This document shows positions 1-10,647 of a DNA stretch of 64,000 bases, piece by piece. The stretch spans positions 31,220,459 through 31,284,458 of the forward strand of contig OZ021726.1 in assembly GCA_963978545.1 (NCBI GenBank), read 5' to 3'. Made by a program: the position numbers and the translations under genes. Position 1 is the stretch's first letter, and the number at the start of each line of letters is the position of its first letter. This DNA is from Linyphia triangularis (taxonomy: Eukaryota; Arthropoda; Arachnida; Araneae; Linyphiidae). Under the pieces are notes generated by a model that did not search any database, had not been told where the DNA came from, and saw only the letters and a program-made list of their open reading frames with translations.

Positions 1-1179
1 AGCTTTCTCAATATCAGATGTTAGTCCAACAGGAAATTTCCGGAAACGGTTCAGTAAAGAAGGAACAAGTCCAATTAAATTAGGACCTGTCTCTAAACAT
101 GCATTCAGTGATGGTGTACCCTTCAAGTGTGCTGAAGCATCAAACACCGGCCTCACTTTAGTAGTGGTGCTACTCTCCTTAAACACCGGTCTGTGAGGAA
201 GAAAATGTATATTTAATCCTTTCTTATCCTCAACTTCTTCGATGATGCTTTCTTCAATCCATTTATTAAAGATCTCTGTATATACTTCAACTTTATCTGC
301 CTCCACCAGTTTCTTATGAACAGAATTGAGACGTTTCTCAGCCACTTGTCTGTTTTCGGGAAGACGAGATGATTCTAAAACCCAAGGCAAAGCTATCTCG
401 TACCTGCCTTCTTCATTGATTTTTAGAGTACTTCGAAAATACTCCAGTGTATCTTGATGAATTTCAGTCTTCTTTTTGGATTCAACCGGGTCAGAAATTC
501 TGATGGTTTCCAACTTCCACAAATCACTAATGGCACATTCATTCACCAGCAAGCTTGTCACTGTCATGGCACTACTTCCAGAATCTGTACTGCCTGGTGA
601 TCTCCCTAACAGCGTCCAGCCTAACAACGTTTCTATAGCCGTTAGTCCACAAGTGAAGTGTACGATTTTTCCAGTCATGAGTTTGCCTGCTATGTCAGCT
701 CCAATAAGCAAATGGATCGTGGGAGAAGCACAAAGTGAGGAACATTCTTGATCGGACAGGCGAATTCTATTATCTTCAAGCTCTTTTGTCTGGAAACCTG
801 TTTCTATATGTCGAATTTCTGAACAAATCTTCTCTTGGTCAAGTGCGTTGAAAGTACAATGATAACTTTTGGTAATGTCACTCACAAAAATCTCGTATTC
901 CAAATGCTTTTGTTTATGTTCAACGCCTCCAAACAAAGTATGCATTAGGGTCGTTTCTTTCATAACACGATACTTCAGTTTCGTAGCAGCCTCCTTCGTG
1001 ATGTACGACTTCTGGCTTCCCGTTTCTACAAGGGCTCTTACTGCAAAATCTTCTTTTTCTCCTCGAAGTAGAACAACTAAAGTTTGAAGAAAAACGCTTG
1101 AGGAACAAGTGGGGTTAGGCAAAGTGTTGGAAGTGTTCGACATGCTTCGCATCAGTTGTTTCTTCAGACTCGATAGTCC
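1..1179 (-). pseudogene. BEL/Pao retrotransposon pol, 5' part (protease and start of reverse transcriptase), open at left window edge
   Basis: Read on the minus strand, one frame stays open from a stop at 1182-1180 down to base 1, so it continues past the window. It encodes an aspartyl-protease-like segment (RALVETGSQ at about 1038-1012), then a linker, then the start of a BEL/Pao reverse transcriptase (VRPVFDASA, NACLETGPNLIG, and LTSDIEKA at the very edge, the beginning of RT motif A). In BEL/Pao proteases the motif is normally D-T/S-G, so the Glu in VETG replaces the catalytic Asp and this copy probably lacks protease activity. The frame overlaps the end of gag by about 60 bases but is offset by one base (+1), which looks like an indel in this copy and not a designed frameshift. 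Family assignment is secure; activity loss is inferred. Confidence 0.85.
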
Positions 1180-2437
1180 TCATATTCGAACACATGATAA
1201 CGTGGTGTCGGTTTTTGCAGTTCTCACAGCTAACTCGGACCTTGCAGAGCTTGGAAACGTGACCCATTCCTAAGCATTTAAAACATAATCCATGTTTCTT
1301 CAGGTGTTGCTTTTTTTCATTAAAATTCATATTTCGAGCAGAGTAGCAATTCTTTGTTTCGTGGTTCTCTTTATCACAGAAGGCACACTTCATCCTAGCA
1401 GCTGAGTTTCGATTTCCCGAAAAAAGTCCTGCAGCCGTTGGAATGTCTCTTTTTACCTTGTAATGCTTTGCATTTTCTTTCAAGGAGAAGCCCTGCATAG
1501 CAAGAGCGATTCGGTCTTCATTTTCAACTTCGTTCTTCAAAAAATTCATTAAACTTTCTAGCCGAGATCCTTCTTGTGAACTTTCCCTGTCAACCATCAG
1601 ACTTCTATCATTTCTTTGCCAAGCTCTCAAGACTTCCTCACTTAAACATGATTCGACGAGAGGAAACAGCATGGCAGCGTACTTTGCTGTAGTAACACCA
1701 AGAGTCTCTAATGACCTAAGTTGAGTTTCAATACGGTCATAAATAGTTGATAACTTCACTTCTTTCTCCTTGGTGTTGAAAGCTAAAGTGAGCTTTAACA
1801 ACTCTCGAACATAATACTCAACCAAGATGTCATCCCTACCAAACCGAGATTTTAAACAGTCAATAGCCTTGGCATAGTTACCGGAGGATGGAGGAAAACT
1901 TTCTACTAATTCCCGGGCTCAAGACTCCGGAATAGTCGCTTGTACTAAGTATTGGAACTTATCGGCTTCGTCAATGTCGGAGTCTTCGTCAATTTTCTTA
2001 AATTGACCCCAAAACGGTAGCCATTCTTTTATTTCACCACCAAATCTCTTCAACTCTAATCGAGGGAGTTTAAACTTCAGTTTTGAAACACTAACTGACG
2101 ACTGAGAGACACTATCCATATCGGAATCAACTTTACGATTTATAAGTAAACACATCTTTTTAAATTTGTGTGTGTATTCATCTGCTAAAGAAGTTTCTTT
2201 TAGAATGTCATCTTCTTTAACATTTTCAGAATTCAACAAAGAATTCAAAATTTCATCGTTAAGCGGCAAAAGTTCATAATGTTTATCATTAAGAAGCTGA
2301 AAAGTCGCCAAGCAATCTAAATCTTCAGAAATGTTCACGACTTTCTGTTTAGCAGCTTCATCCAATTCGTTAAATAAACGAGTAAATGCAGCTCTTATCG
2401 TTTTTCGTTTCAACTTTAAAAATTCCATAACTTTCAA
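1115..2437 (-). pseudogene. BEL/Pao retrotransposon gag, interrupted by one in-frame stop
   Basis: The minus-strand frame starts at the ATG at 2437 and ends at TAA 1117-1115. It is 441 codons long but split by a TGA at 1921-1919. The N-terminal part (2437-1922) matches the Pao gag-like domain (LPRLELKRFGGEIKEWLPFW). After the stop the same frame continues with a helical stretch and then zinc knuckles: CAFCDKENHETKNC and CFKCLGMGHVSKLC (both CX2CX4HX4C), followed by a third, looser CENCKNRHHVIMC. The TGA sits where an Arg codon CGA is expected, so a single C-to-T change at a CpG explains it. Gag would package the element RNA. Because of the stop and the frame offset to pol, this copy is treated as dead. 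Confidence 0.87.
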
Positions 2438-2550
2438 AAATAAGAAAACGCAACTTCAAAATTATCAATAAAATTCGAATAGTTAACAATCTATCATTAA
2501 AAAATCACTTGCCTTTTTAAAATCGTTCTTCCAAGTTTTCAAATCACAGT

Positions 2551-2566
2551 CCTGTCGCGGACGCCA
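2551..2566 (-). other. Primer binding site of the BEL/Pao element
   Basis: On the minus strand TGGCGTCCGCGACAGG follows directly after the inferred LTR end (...GCGACA). Position and the TGG start fit a tRNA-primed PBS. The cognate tRNA was not determined. Confidence 0.6.
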
Positions 2567-2855
2567 TGTCGCTAACTAATGCAGACAATTCAGATTCTTT
2601 AACCGTGATTGAAATAACTTCTTGGCGTCGAAAACGATTTCACAACATTTAATTTCTTCACGAAACTTTTACAAGATGACTATATAATATTTGTTAACTA
2701 TTAATAAGAACTACATTACTATATAAACATTAAAAACGATAGTTCTAAGATGTTCGTCAATCTTCTGCGAAAAGTCCAGAAGTCACGGTTTTTCTTCTTC
2801 TTCCAGTTCACATAGAAAAATATCGATGACGTCACACGCGAGTGCTCACGCAACA
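2567..2855 (-). repeat. 5' LTR of the BEL/Pao element (inferred)
   Basis: Bounded on the minus strand by TGTTGCGTGAGC at 2855 and GCGACA at 2567, next to the PBS. Ends are TG...CA, as usual for LTRs, and the length is 289 bp. A TATA-like GTTTATATAGT lies inside at 2728-2718. The partner LTR and the target-site duplication are beyond the left edge, so the outer boundary is an inference. Confidence 0.55.
2718..2728 (-). promoter_or_regulatory. Possible TATA element inside the BEL/Pao LTR
   Basis: GTTTATATAGT in the middle of the inferred LTR would be placed to drive transcription toward gag. Only motif and location support it, in a very AT-rich background. Confidence 0.25.
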
Positions 2856-4033
2856 ATGTTCTTTACTATGAAGAAAACTTGAATGTGTACTTCTCTGGTT
2901 AACTTGCTGCCATCACATAATGGAATTAGTTGGGCGGAAACATTTACTTTATGTTTTGGTCTACTGCTAGGAAATTGATGAAATATGGTATTTATCTGAT
3001 AGTTTGGTAGTATTTTCTTTTGTGATAGAGTTTCAATGGAAGAAAAATAAAGAATTGTATAGTGAGTCACTGCTATGCAAGCTCTTAAGCAGCATAATAT
3101 AAGAGGTGAACCTGATATTTCCAAAGAAAATGGTGTGTGATTGTCAGACTTTGCTACAGGGAGAACATCAGAACTCTTACCTCTTATAAATATAGGCAAG
3201 TTATTTTTAAGCCTTTCTCTTGAAAAATGAAATGACAATGATGATTGCCGTAAAGGAAAAAAAATGGCTTCAAAATGTACAAGTAGTGAATGATAGTGCA
3301 GAATGATGCGCTAAACTTATTGAAGATTTCAATAAAATCACAACAAATTATGAAGATGAAAAACAATTCTTGCTGCAGATGGTAGAAGCCACAGAAGATG
3401 AATTCCATCAGAAACTACGGGGTGGGGGGGGGGGAAACGGTTTTGGACATTATTTAAGACACTATTAAAGGACAAAACATATTTACATTTTTATTTTTGA
3501 CTTCAATATTAATTTTTTATTTTATTTTTTATGTAAGGTATTGTAAAATAAAAATATATGCATTAAATATCCCAGTTTTTATTAAAAAAAAAAATTAATA
3601 AAAAAATTACAATGGAATACACTAACTAATGAAGTTTGTGGTGGTTGAACACCTTTTTACAGTTGAAATTCGGCCAGAATATTATTATTATTGTTAGCAA
3701 GTTTAAAAATTTGAGAGATGGCATGGTATATATGAGAAACTTTATTTTTTATTTTTTACATGTATTGTTGAACCACCCTAATCTCCACTTCTATTCTTGC
3801 ATAATCATACCCATTCAGTAAACAATATATTTTTATTTTTTTTTCCAATTTTAAAATTGATTTGTTATTTTTGTGTTTGTTTAAACAATGCAACAGCAAA
3901 ATTGTAGTGTAGTTGGATATTTTAGTATAGTTTAACCTTATTTAAATTTAGTATATTTCATTATTTATGTGCTTGGTTTACTATATCTTAATTTCTGTTT
4001 TTATCAAATCAATTATAAAATAGCAGTACTTTA
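2856..4033. other. Region without an assignable gene; contains a coding-like relic
   Basis: Mostly low-complexity AT-rich DNA with a G-run at about 3420-3434. Around 3305-3415 the plus strand reads as an amphipathic, coiled-coil-like peptide (KLIEDFNKITTNYEDEK) with a stop just upstream and no clean start. It may be a dead exon or a retrocopied fragment; I do not recognise the family. Confidence 0.3.
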
Positions 4034-4523
4034 CAGGGTGCATATGCGCCCTGAAAAAACTGGAAAGTCGTTGGATTTCATTAATTTTTTTTTTCAAGAT
4101 CTGGAATAGCCTGGAAAAATTGAATTTCAAAACATGTCTGGAAAACCCTCTAATTTCGCATTTTCAATTCTAAAACTGTAAAATTCCCATCTCACCAGAA
4201 TATTAACTTCATACTGTACATCACGTTCTCTAGCACTGGCAATCACAATGAATCAGTTACTCCCATTACTTGTTTTCGGCAAATTAAATTGTGACTGCTT
4301 GTTTTATCATTAACGTACGATTTGCATTTTGAAAATTCCCAGCTTTTCATGTTTTCAATATCCTTCTGTTTAGTTCTGCATTTGGCTGCTCTAGTATTTC
4401 TGCTTTGAATTTAAATCGTTTGTAAAAAAAGTTTGTTTTCATTGTGATAGTTCCAATTCTAAACTTTTTCATGGCCATTTGATTTTTCTATTATCAATTA
4501 AAACACGTTTAGTATGGATAAAT

Positions 4524-4847
4524 CATCGATATAGATAAACAACTGGATAGACTGCTCCGATGTCAATGCAAGGAGAAAAACGCTCCTGTGGTTGATGATG
4601 CTGGTGGGATTATTAACCAATCACAGTTCACTTTTATAGTTGGATGGGAATGTGAAAATCCTTGTAAAGTGCTAGAGTAGATATTTTTTTGCACATTATT
4701 ACTAATTAAGGTCTACTTTTTATATTTCTGCTGTGTACAACCCAAAATTTTATTTTCAATCCTCGGCAATCAGTATTTTGTATCCCACCAATGCCATCTG
4801 GCAACGGCTTCATTTTCTCATCGTTAAGCAGTTTATCTATATCGATG
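4524..4847. mobile_element. hAT-type foldback MITE, copy 1
   Basis: Starts CATCGATATAGATAAACAAC and ends with the inverse (TTTATCTATATCGATG). Flanks GGATAAAT and GGGTAAAT agree at 7 of 8 bases, fitting an 8-bp hAT target duplication. It is the same family as 44936-45271 but in the opposite orientation, and its right arm has lost about 8 bases of the terminal repeat. CCAAT/TATA-like text inside (ACCAATCACAG...TTTTATAGTT) is shared by both copies. Confidence 0.85.
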
Positions 4848-5142
4848 GGGTAAATATGGCTCATTCAACTATCTTTGGTTGCAAAATGGATCAGAAAGGA
4901 TTTTCTTTAATCCTCAAGCCATAAAATACATTTTAGATATGAAGAAAATGGAGGTTTCAAATATGGGTTAATCAGTGATCAGAAGTCACATGGCTAGTAA
5001 AAATCACAGCACCTTGATAGAAGATTAGAAGAAAAAAAAGTGTGTCTGTTACTACAATTTCCAAAAATTTTGTTCCTAACAGATGACTCGTGCTTATGTC
5101 AATAAGTACATATGACTGCATCTTTGCTGTTTAGCTATAGAG

Positions 5143-6200
5143 CAGCGTTAGCCACTAGGCCGGCCGGATCCGGCCCGCGAGAGCTTTTACTCAGGCCCGC
5201 CGGCAGTAGAGCAAAAATCAAATTTTGCGGGCCGACCAAACTGTATAGTAGTTAGCTTCTAGACCACGAGGTTGCGAGTTCGAGTCTCGTGTAAGGCATG
5301 GGTATTTGTAAATGTATGTTGGCTTGTCAAATGACGAATGTTTCGGCTCATTATAGCCCTCGTGTTGCTGACGGCGCCAGATAATCTGAAAACAACAACC
5401 AACCAAACTAAATTTTGACAAATAGTGACAAAATAGTAGACAAATTTTAATTTGTCTACTATAGTATGTGTTTACTACCAAAAACCGCTTTTTTCCATTA
5501 AATGGCCCGCGTCAGTGTGTCTGAAAATCCTTTTTTTTTTCTTTCTGAGACTGCCAACGAGAAAAAATAAAAAAGTCAATAGTTTGAATTATTCCCAATG
5601 ACGCATTGCTTAGTTTTGTACTTATGATGCCCTACCCCCTGGATTTGTGAATGGCATACTTCGTTTTCTGAATGTGATGGGCAGGAGTTGAGTGTTTTAA
5701 CGCATAAAGAAGTACCACGATCTTTATGACTCCAGTGCAATAATGACGTTGAAGACTAGTTTTAAACGTTAAGTAGATAGTGAAAAGCGGACCAGCCGTC
5801 ATCGTCTCGCAATTAACATTGACTAAAATGTAAGATTTAATATATGGTTTAAATATCTTTATTGATTATAAGTTTATGTCAAGTCGCATGGTAATTTTGT
5901 CACAAAAGATCAACTTCTCTTATGACTTTGATTTAAGATGTAAAGAAAATTATTTTTTTAAATATTTGAAACAAGAATCTAATATCAATTGTTATTTTAT
6001 TAATATAAAAAAGTTAAATTATTGTTTCAGTTTTCAAAATTGTTTTATATTGTTGAATCTTTAGTAATTATCACATTTCTAATATTGAACGTATATAGTA
6101 AAGCAATATATTTACTGGCCTATTCGGTAAAATCTGCGGCCCGCGGAAAGTTCCAACATAAGTCATGCGGCCCGTCTCTAAAAGTTAGTGGCGAACGCTG
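5143..6200. mobile_element. Non-autonomous hAT transposon with perfect 8-bp target duplication
   Basis: Left end CAGCGTTAGCCACTAGG, right end TTAGTGGCGAACGCTG (inverse with one mismatch), flanked on both sides by CTATAGAG (5135-5142 and 6201-6208). GC-rich subterminal motifs (GGCCGGCC, GGCCCGC) occur just inside both ends against an AT-rich interior. It carries no recognisable transposase and hosts the SINE at 5230-5409. It is inserted inside the 4034-6373 element. Confidence 0.9.
5230..5409 (+). repeat. tRNA-derived SINE, family 1, copy A
   Basis: A tRNA-like head has an A-box-like GTATAGTAGTTAGC and B-box-like GGTTGCGAGTTCGAGTC. A unique body follows (TGTTGGCTTGTCAAATGACG) and the shared tail GCGCCAGATAATCTGAAAAC. 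Three further copies are at 28876, 48631 and 56717. AAATTTTG occurs on both flanks, a possible short target duplication. Promoter boxes for RNA polymerase III are expected from the family. Confidence 0.85.
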
Positions 6201-6610
6201 CTATAGAGTATATATTTTTAACTTCTACAAATTCATTAGTAATAAAAATGCAATTTTTGTATTAATTCTGCAGTGGTAAAATAAGTTCTTGAATTTTATT
6301 CTTTGTAACATCCCGGAAAAAGGCTGTGAATGTTCTTGAATTTCACTTTAAAAAAAAAAGTGTATGCACCCTGTATTTATATATCAATTGAATGAGTATT
6401 TTTATTCAATTTTGTATACCCAAAATAAGTTAATTGAAAATTTTAAACAGCTTTATGCTATACTTAAAATGCTATAAATTATTTATCATGTTTTAAAAAT
6501 TATAAGAAATTATATGAGGCATTATTTACCTGGTTGTTTCAAATAAGATACTTATATATCCATTTTAAAGTTTTATATTTAAAAATTTATTCTGATTTTG
6601 ATTTTTTTAG

Positions 6611-6731
6611 CTATTGAAAATTACTAGGGCAAGTGAAACTAGGTGGCATACAGTAAAGGTATTATCTGTTTCCTTTGCACCTCTTATATCACCGAAAACA
6701 AGCAAAGAACCCATAGAAGCTGTTAAACTTG
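6611..6731 (+). CDS. PCMTD: PCMTD-type protein, penultimate coding exon
   Basis: An acceptor (TTTTTTTAG at 6602-6610) and a donor (GTAAGT from 6732) bound 121 nt that encode LLKITRASETRWHTVKVL then SVSFAPLISP. This matches the segment that follows the methyltransferase domain in PCMTD1/PCMTD2 (the conserved SFAPL motif). The exon ends in phase 1 and joins exactly in frame with the exon at 17816. Upstream exons with the methyltransferase core are not found between 2856 and 6610 and presumably lie left of the BEL element. Recognition rests on motif similarity recalled from the family plus the perfect splice phase. Whether it is PCMTD1- or PCMTD2-like cannot be told. Confidence 0.8.
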
Positions 6732-8335
6732 GTAAGTCACTTCATTATGACTAAAAAAGCCAAGTATTGAATTAAAAAAAAGTAATAATTAATTAAATTT
6801 AATTTATTCAATTACTAATCAAATAGATATTGATTAAACCATCATATTAATCTAAAACCCTTCTTGGATCTAAATAAGTTTCCAATATTTAAAAAAAATT
6901 CTTGTTTCTTGGCTGGCAATGACAGTTGTTTGAGAAAGTTCATCCATATGTTGTACGTTGTTGAGATCCTTATCTATCTCCAGATTACCATTCAGCTGAA
7001 TCACAAATCCAGTCAAACAGTCAGAAACCTGACTGTGCATATGCAACATCAGAGTGGCTAATATGTCAGGGAGCTGTCGCATTTTGGAAAAAATTAGGGA
7101 ATTTTTTTTAATTTCATGAAAATTAGGGAAATTTTCTATTGTTTTGAAGGTGTTTTCCAAATTATCCATAATTTGGTGCCATTTACCCAAAGAATTGTGG
7201 TTGTAATCATTAGAAGTTTAATGTTACAAAATAATTTAAACTTTTCATTACTGCCAAAACTGTTTTAAAAAAATTAGCAAATTGTCTCTTTAGCATACAT
7301 TTTCTATTTGAATAAGGTATTTACACATTTGGAAAAGTTAGGGAAATTTGAAAAAAAAAGTTTGCCGTAAAATCAGAGTTTTTTTAGAAATCTCTTGGGG
7401 AACTTTTTCCTGAATTTTTTGGCCACCCTGAACTTTCTCTTTGCTATATAGGATATTCAAATTTGGAGGAGGTATAATTACTAGATCCGTATTATTTTAA
7501 TTCAATGGTGTATATGTCTTCAGAAGTTATGGAAACATATATAGGTGCATCTTTAGTTTTTGTGCATAATGTAATGGTAACACAGCATTTAAATATTGTA
7601 AGCAACATTGTTGCATGCTCTTCAAATTAATTGGTCCTCCAATTTAGGCATAAAGGAAAAACATGACCATACCTTAGAAAAATGTTGAGAAATTGTTGTG
7701 ACAATCCTTTGCTATCAGACAGAAAATTTTAGGCTCATTTCAAGAATGAATTGATTATATACAGAAGATGGAATATATATAATTGCACCAAGTTATTAAC
7801 CCTCTGCTGGTGGTCCAGGTGGTTCCAATGCCTATGTTGCAAACCATAATATGTTGAAGATCATTATTCTTTTTCTCTTCTTAAATGTAGGGGCATATCT
7901 ATAAAAAAAAAGTTACATTTTTTTAAATCACTGTAAAAAAAATGGGAGTTATTGAGATCCTTAAGTGGTTGTAAATTATTTTTTTAATAACTGGATATCT
8001 TTTGTTTCATCCCCATCATACTTGGTTTACTTTTACCATGTAATGTAAAAATAAAATATTTTTTCTTTTTGAATTCCACTTAATTTTTATTCCTTAATTT
8101 CCCTTCACTTAATTTTTAATTCCACTTAAAAATTCTTGCAATTTTTACCTAAGAATGTATATTCTCAAATGTTAATTATAGTAATTCAAACTTATGAAAA
8201 ATATAGTATAAAGTCTACTGTTATACACTAAAAAAATTTATTAAATTGTTCTAAGTGAAGTTTTATAGAATTTTTGTGAACATCAAATTTTATATACATA
8301 TTAATAAACACACATGAAGGTATTGTGGAGAGTAT

Positions 8336-8408
8336 AGGATCAAGCGGGAATCGAACTCGAGGCATCCATCATGCTAGGCCGAACTGTTAGACAAAAGCAA
8401 TCACCCGT
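8336..8408 (-). repeat. tRNA-like fragment
   Basis: The minus strand has GAGTTCGATTCCCGC, a good B-box/T-arm, preceded by TAGCATGATGG (weak A box). No proper acceptor stem; likely a SINE remnant. Confidence 0.3.
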
Positions 8409-9156
8409 GTCGAAGGAAAGTTTCGGGATTTTGAAGTGACAACCACAGTATTTTACTCTATGAAACCAGCAATTGAATCATTCCATATCACATTAACACA
8501 AAAAAAAGTAGCATTTTCAACCCGGCCCCTTCAGAATTTAACAGAATTTTGTTTACTTGCTACATTCGCAGAGGAAAGAAAAAATGGCCCATATTAAGGA
8601 GGAGTTTTGTGAAGGTCTTCAAAAAAGGTCCAAAATGACAAAAATACTCGTTTCTTGCTTAACAGATTTGTGCCTTATTTTGTCCCTAATTATCGTAAAG
8701 CGGATTTGGTGTTTAAAAAAAAACCGGTTAAGGTTATTTTTTTTTATGATACATCATTTACACTTATTTTTCAAAAACTTTCATTTGAAGGTTAAATAAT
8801 TTGACCTTTAACTTCCAATATCTCAATGAGGGGTATTTCACCATTTAATTCTCTAGAATACAATTTACATTTAATTCCCTGTGCGTTTGATTGTATTAAG
8901 TATTGCAAAATATGGAAAGCTTTAGCTCACCCCCGCAGGCGATTGTTGTACGAGTTTTGCATTTAATTAATTTATTTGCATTTTGTATTGAGTTTGCATT
9001 TAAATTAAATTTATAACTTGACATCCTATTTCCATCCCAAAATGAAACCTATACATTTTTGTAGAGAATTAACTTAGGAAGTATATATATATAATTTAAA
9101 AAAAAGTCAAAGAGGTCAATCTGTTCGACATTCAAAGAAACATTTTTAAAATAAAT

Positions 9157-10647
9157 CGGGGATGAGTTTTTTCCGCCATATGGCAGAATTCTGCTTTTTT
9201 AATTTTTTAGAAAAGAAAGAATTTCGCTTTTCTTATTCCTGAAAAAATAATTGTTTTTTCCCACTTTTTACAAATACCTTACGGCCAAATCCTGAAGCAG
9301 CTAACAGTTTTTGCTAATCGTTACGCTGATGTAATGTCCGCTACTGCCGATATATGTGTGGTTATGATGTGCGTCATTGCTGGGATTTAAGTTGTTTTGG
9401 TGGTCATTTTCGCAGAGTGTTACATTGATATAATACCACTATTGCTGAGAATTCTACCGGTATAATCGGCGTTAACGCTGATATATTATATATGTTTTTG
9501 TGATGGGTCTTTTTTTCTGAGTGCTACCCTGTTGTAAAATCTGAGATTTACACTGATATTACTGAAAAAGTGTTGGTATTCCCGCGATGAATTGCGCCAC
9601 TATGCATGAGCCATCTCAGAGACTTACGTTGTTGTGATTGTAATTTTCGTCGAGCGTTACGCCGGTACAATAGCGCTATTGTTGAGAGTTGCTCCAGTAT
9701 ATTCGGCTCTAACATTGATATTTCTATCGATGTGAGAGTCATTTTCGCCAAATGCCACATTCTAATAGCATCCGAAATGTTGAGCAATATTACCAAGAAA
9801 ATATCAATGTTACTGAGATTTTTGCCGATATTGTGGATGCTATCTCCTATATCCACGTTGTTGTGATGGTAATTTTTTGGTAATACCTAGATATTCACCA
9901 GTATTGTAATTGCTGTGCTTATACTTTCGTCAGAGTAATGGTCATTTTTGCCGAGGTTTAAGCTAATACAATACCAGCTATTACCAAGATTTGCAACACT
10001 TTTTTGCAGCCATTCCCCTAGGCTCTCATTAATGTGATAGCCATTATATCCGTGATTAGTGCCTGTTTAAGGATCAATTTCACCATTTGATTTGAATCTA
10101 TGAACATTTTCTCAAATTTTTTATATAATTTTGTATAAAAGTTTTATAAAAATATTCTGAAAATTAGTCCCAATTGTCATTTTTCTAAATAATCTGTGTT
10201 TAAAATTGTTATTTTAACTGCAATTAGATGTAAAATTGTTTGTTGCTTTTTATTTTACTGAGCAAGCTAAATAATAGTTTAAATTTAAAAAAGAAAAATT
10301 TAGTAGTACTTGGAATGTAGCTTAAAATTTGGAAAAGTAGGTTTAATTAGACTTGACTTGTTTAAAGTTTTTTTGCCGGTTTCAATTGCTTTCACAGGAA
10401 ATTCAGCTTCTTTTTTTTTTTTTGCTTTGGAGCTTTACCATGCCTGATGACAGCACAAAGTGTATCCCTACGTCTAGGTACTGATGTTTTATACCATTTT
10501 TGCTCACCAACAGACAGAAATGGTGCAGTGTTATGAATGCACATGGAAAACCACAATTTTTTAAAGCATATCTTAAAATGTGTTTTGTGCATAAAATTTT
10601 TTGATTTTTGTTTTCAGCTTTTTGGTTTTTTACCAAACTCATTCCTG
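9157..10647. mobile_element. Satellite-filled hAT-like element, copy 1
   Basis: Left end CGGGGATGAGTTTTTTCCGCC, right end ...TACCAAACTCATTCCTG. These are inverse copies of a CAGGGATGAGTTT terminus. AATAAAT lies immediately outside both ends (9150-9156 and 10648-10654). Between about 9290 and 10050 the interior is a degenerate repeat built on phrases such as GAGATTTACG, GTGATGGTCATTTTCG and GTTACGCCGATATAAT. The last 600 bp match, in inverse, 32133-33010. No transposase is seen. Confidence 0.75.

Larger units (their letters stand above)
4034..6373. mobile_element. hAT-like DNA transposon remnant (outer element of a nest)
   Basis: The left end CAGGGTGCATATGC at 4034 and the right end GTATGCACCCTG ending at 6373 form terminal inverted repeats of the CAGGG type common in hAT elements. 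Flanks give only an imperfect duplication (about 6 of 8 bases, depending on the exact boundary). Inside lie a foldback MITE, a second hAT element and a SINE. No transposase reading frame is recognised, so it is non-autonomous or decayed. Confidence 0.55.

Noticed and set aside
476..751. Plus-strand ORF of 91 codons
   Set aside because: Shadow of the minus-strand BEL/Pao pol frame, which is continuous here.
1100..1180. Programmed frameshift between gag and pol of the BEL element
   Set aside because: The offset is +1 and no slippery site or stop-codon context was evident; with another stop in gag, an indel is simpler.
7063..7431. CAGGG...CCCTG bounded element
   Set aside because: Ends beyond the first five bases do not pair and no flanking duplication is present.
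9548..9866. Opposed ORFs on both strands
   Set aside because: Same satellite sequence as at 33032; no protein family resemblance.
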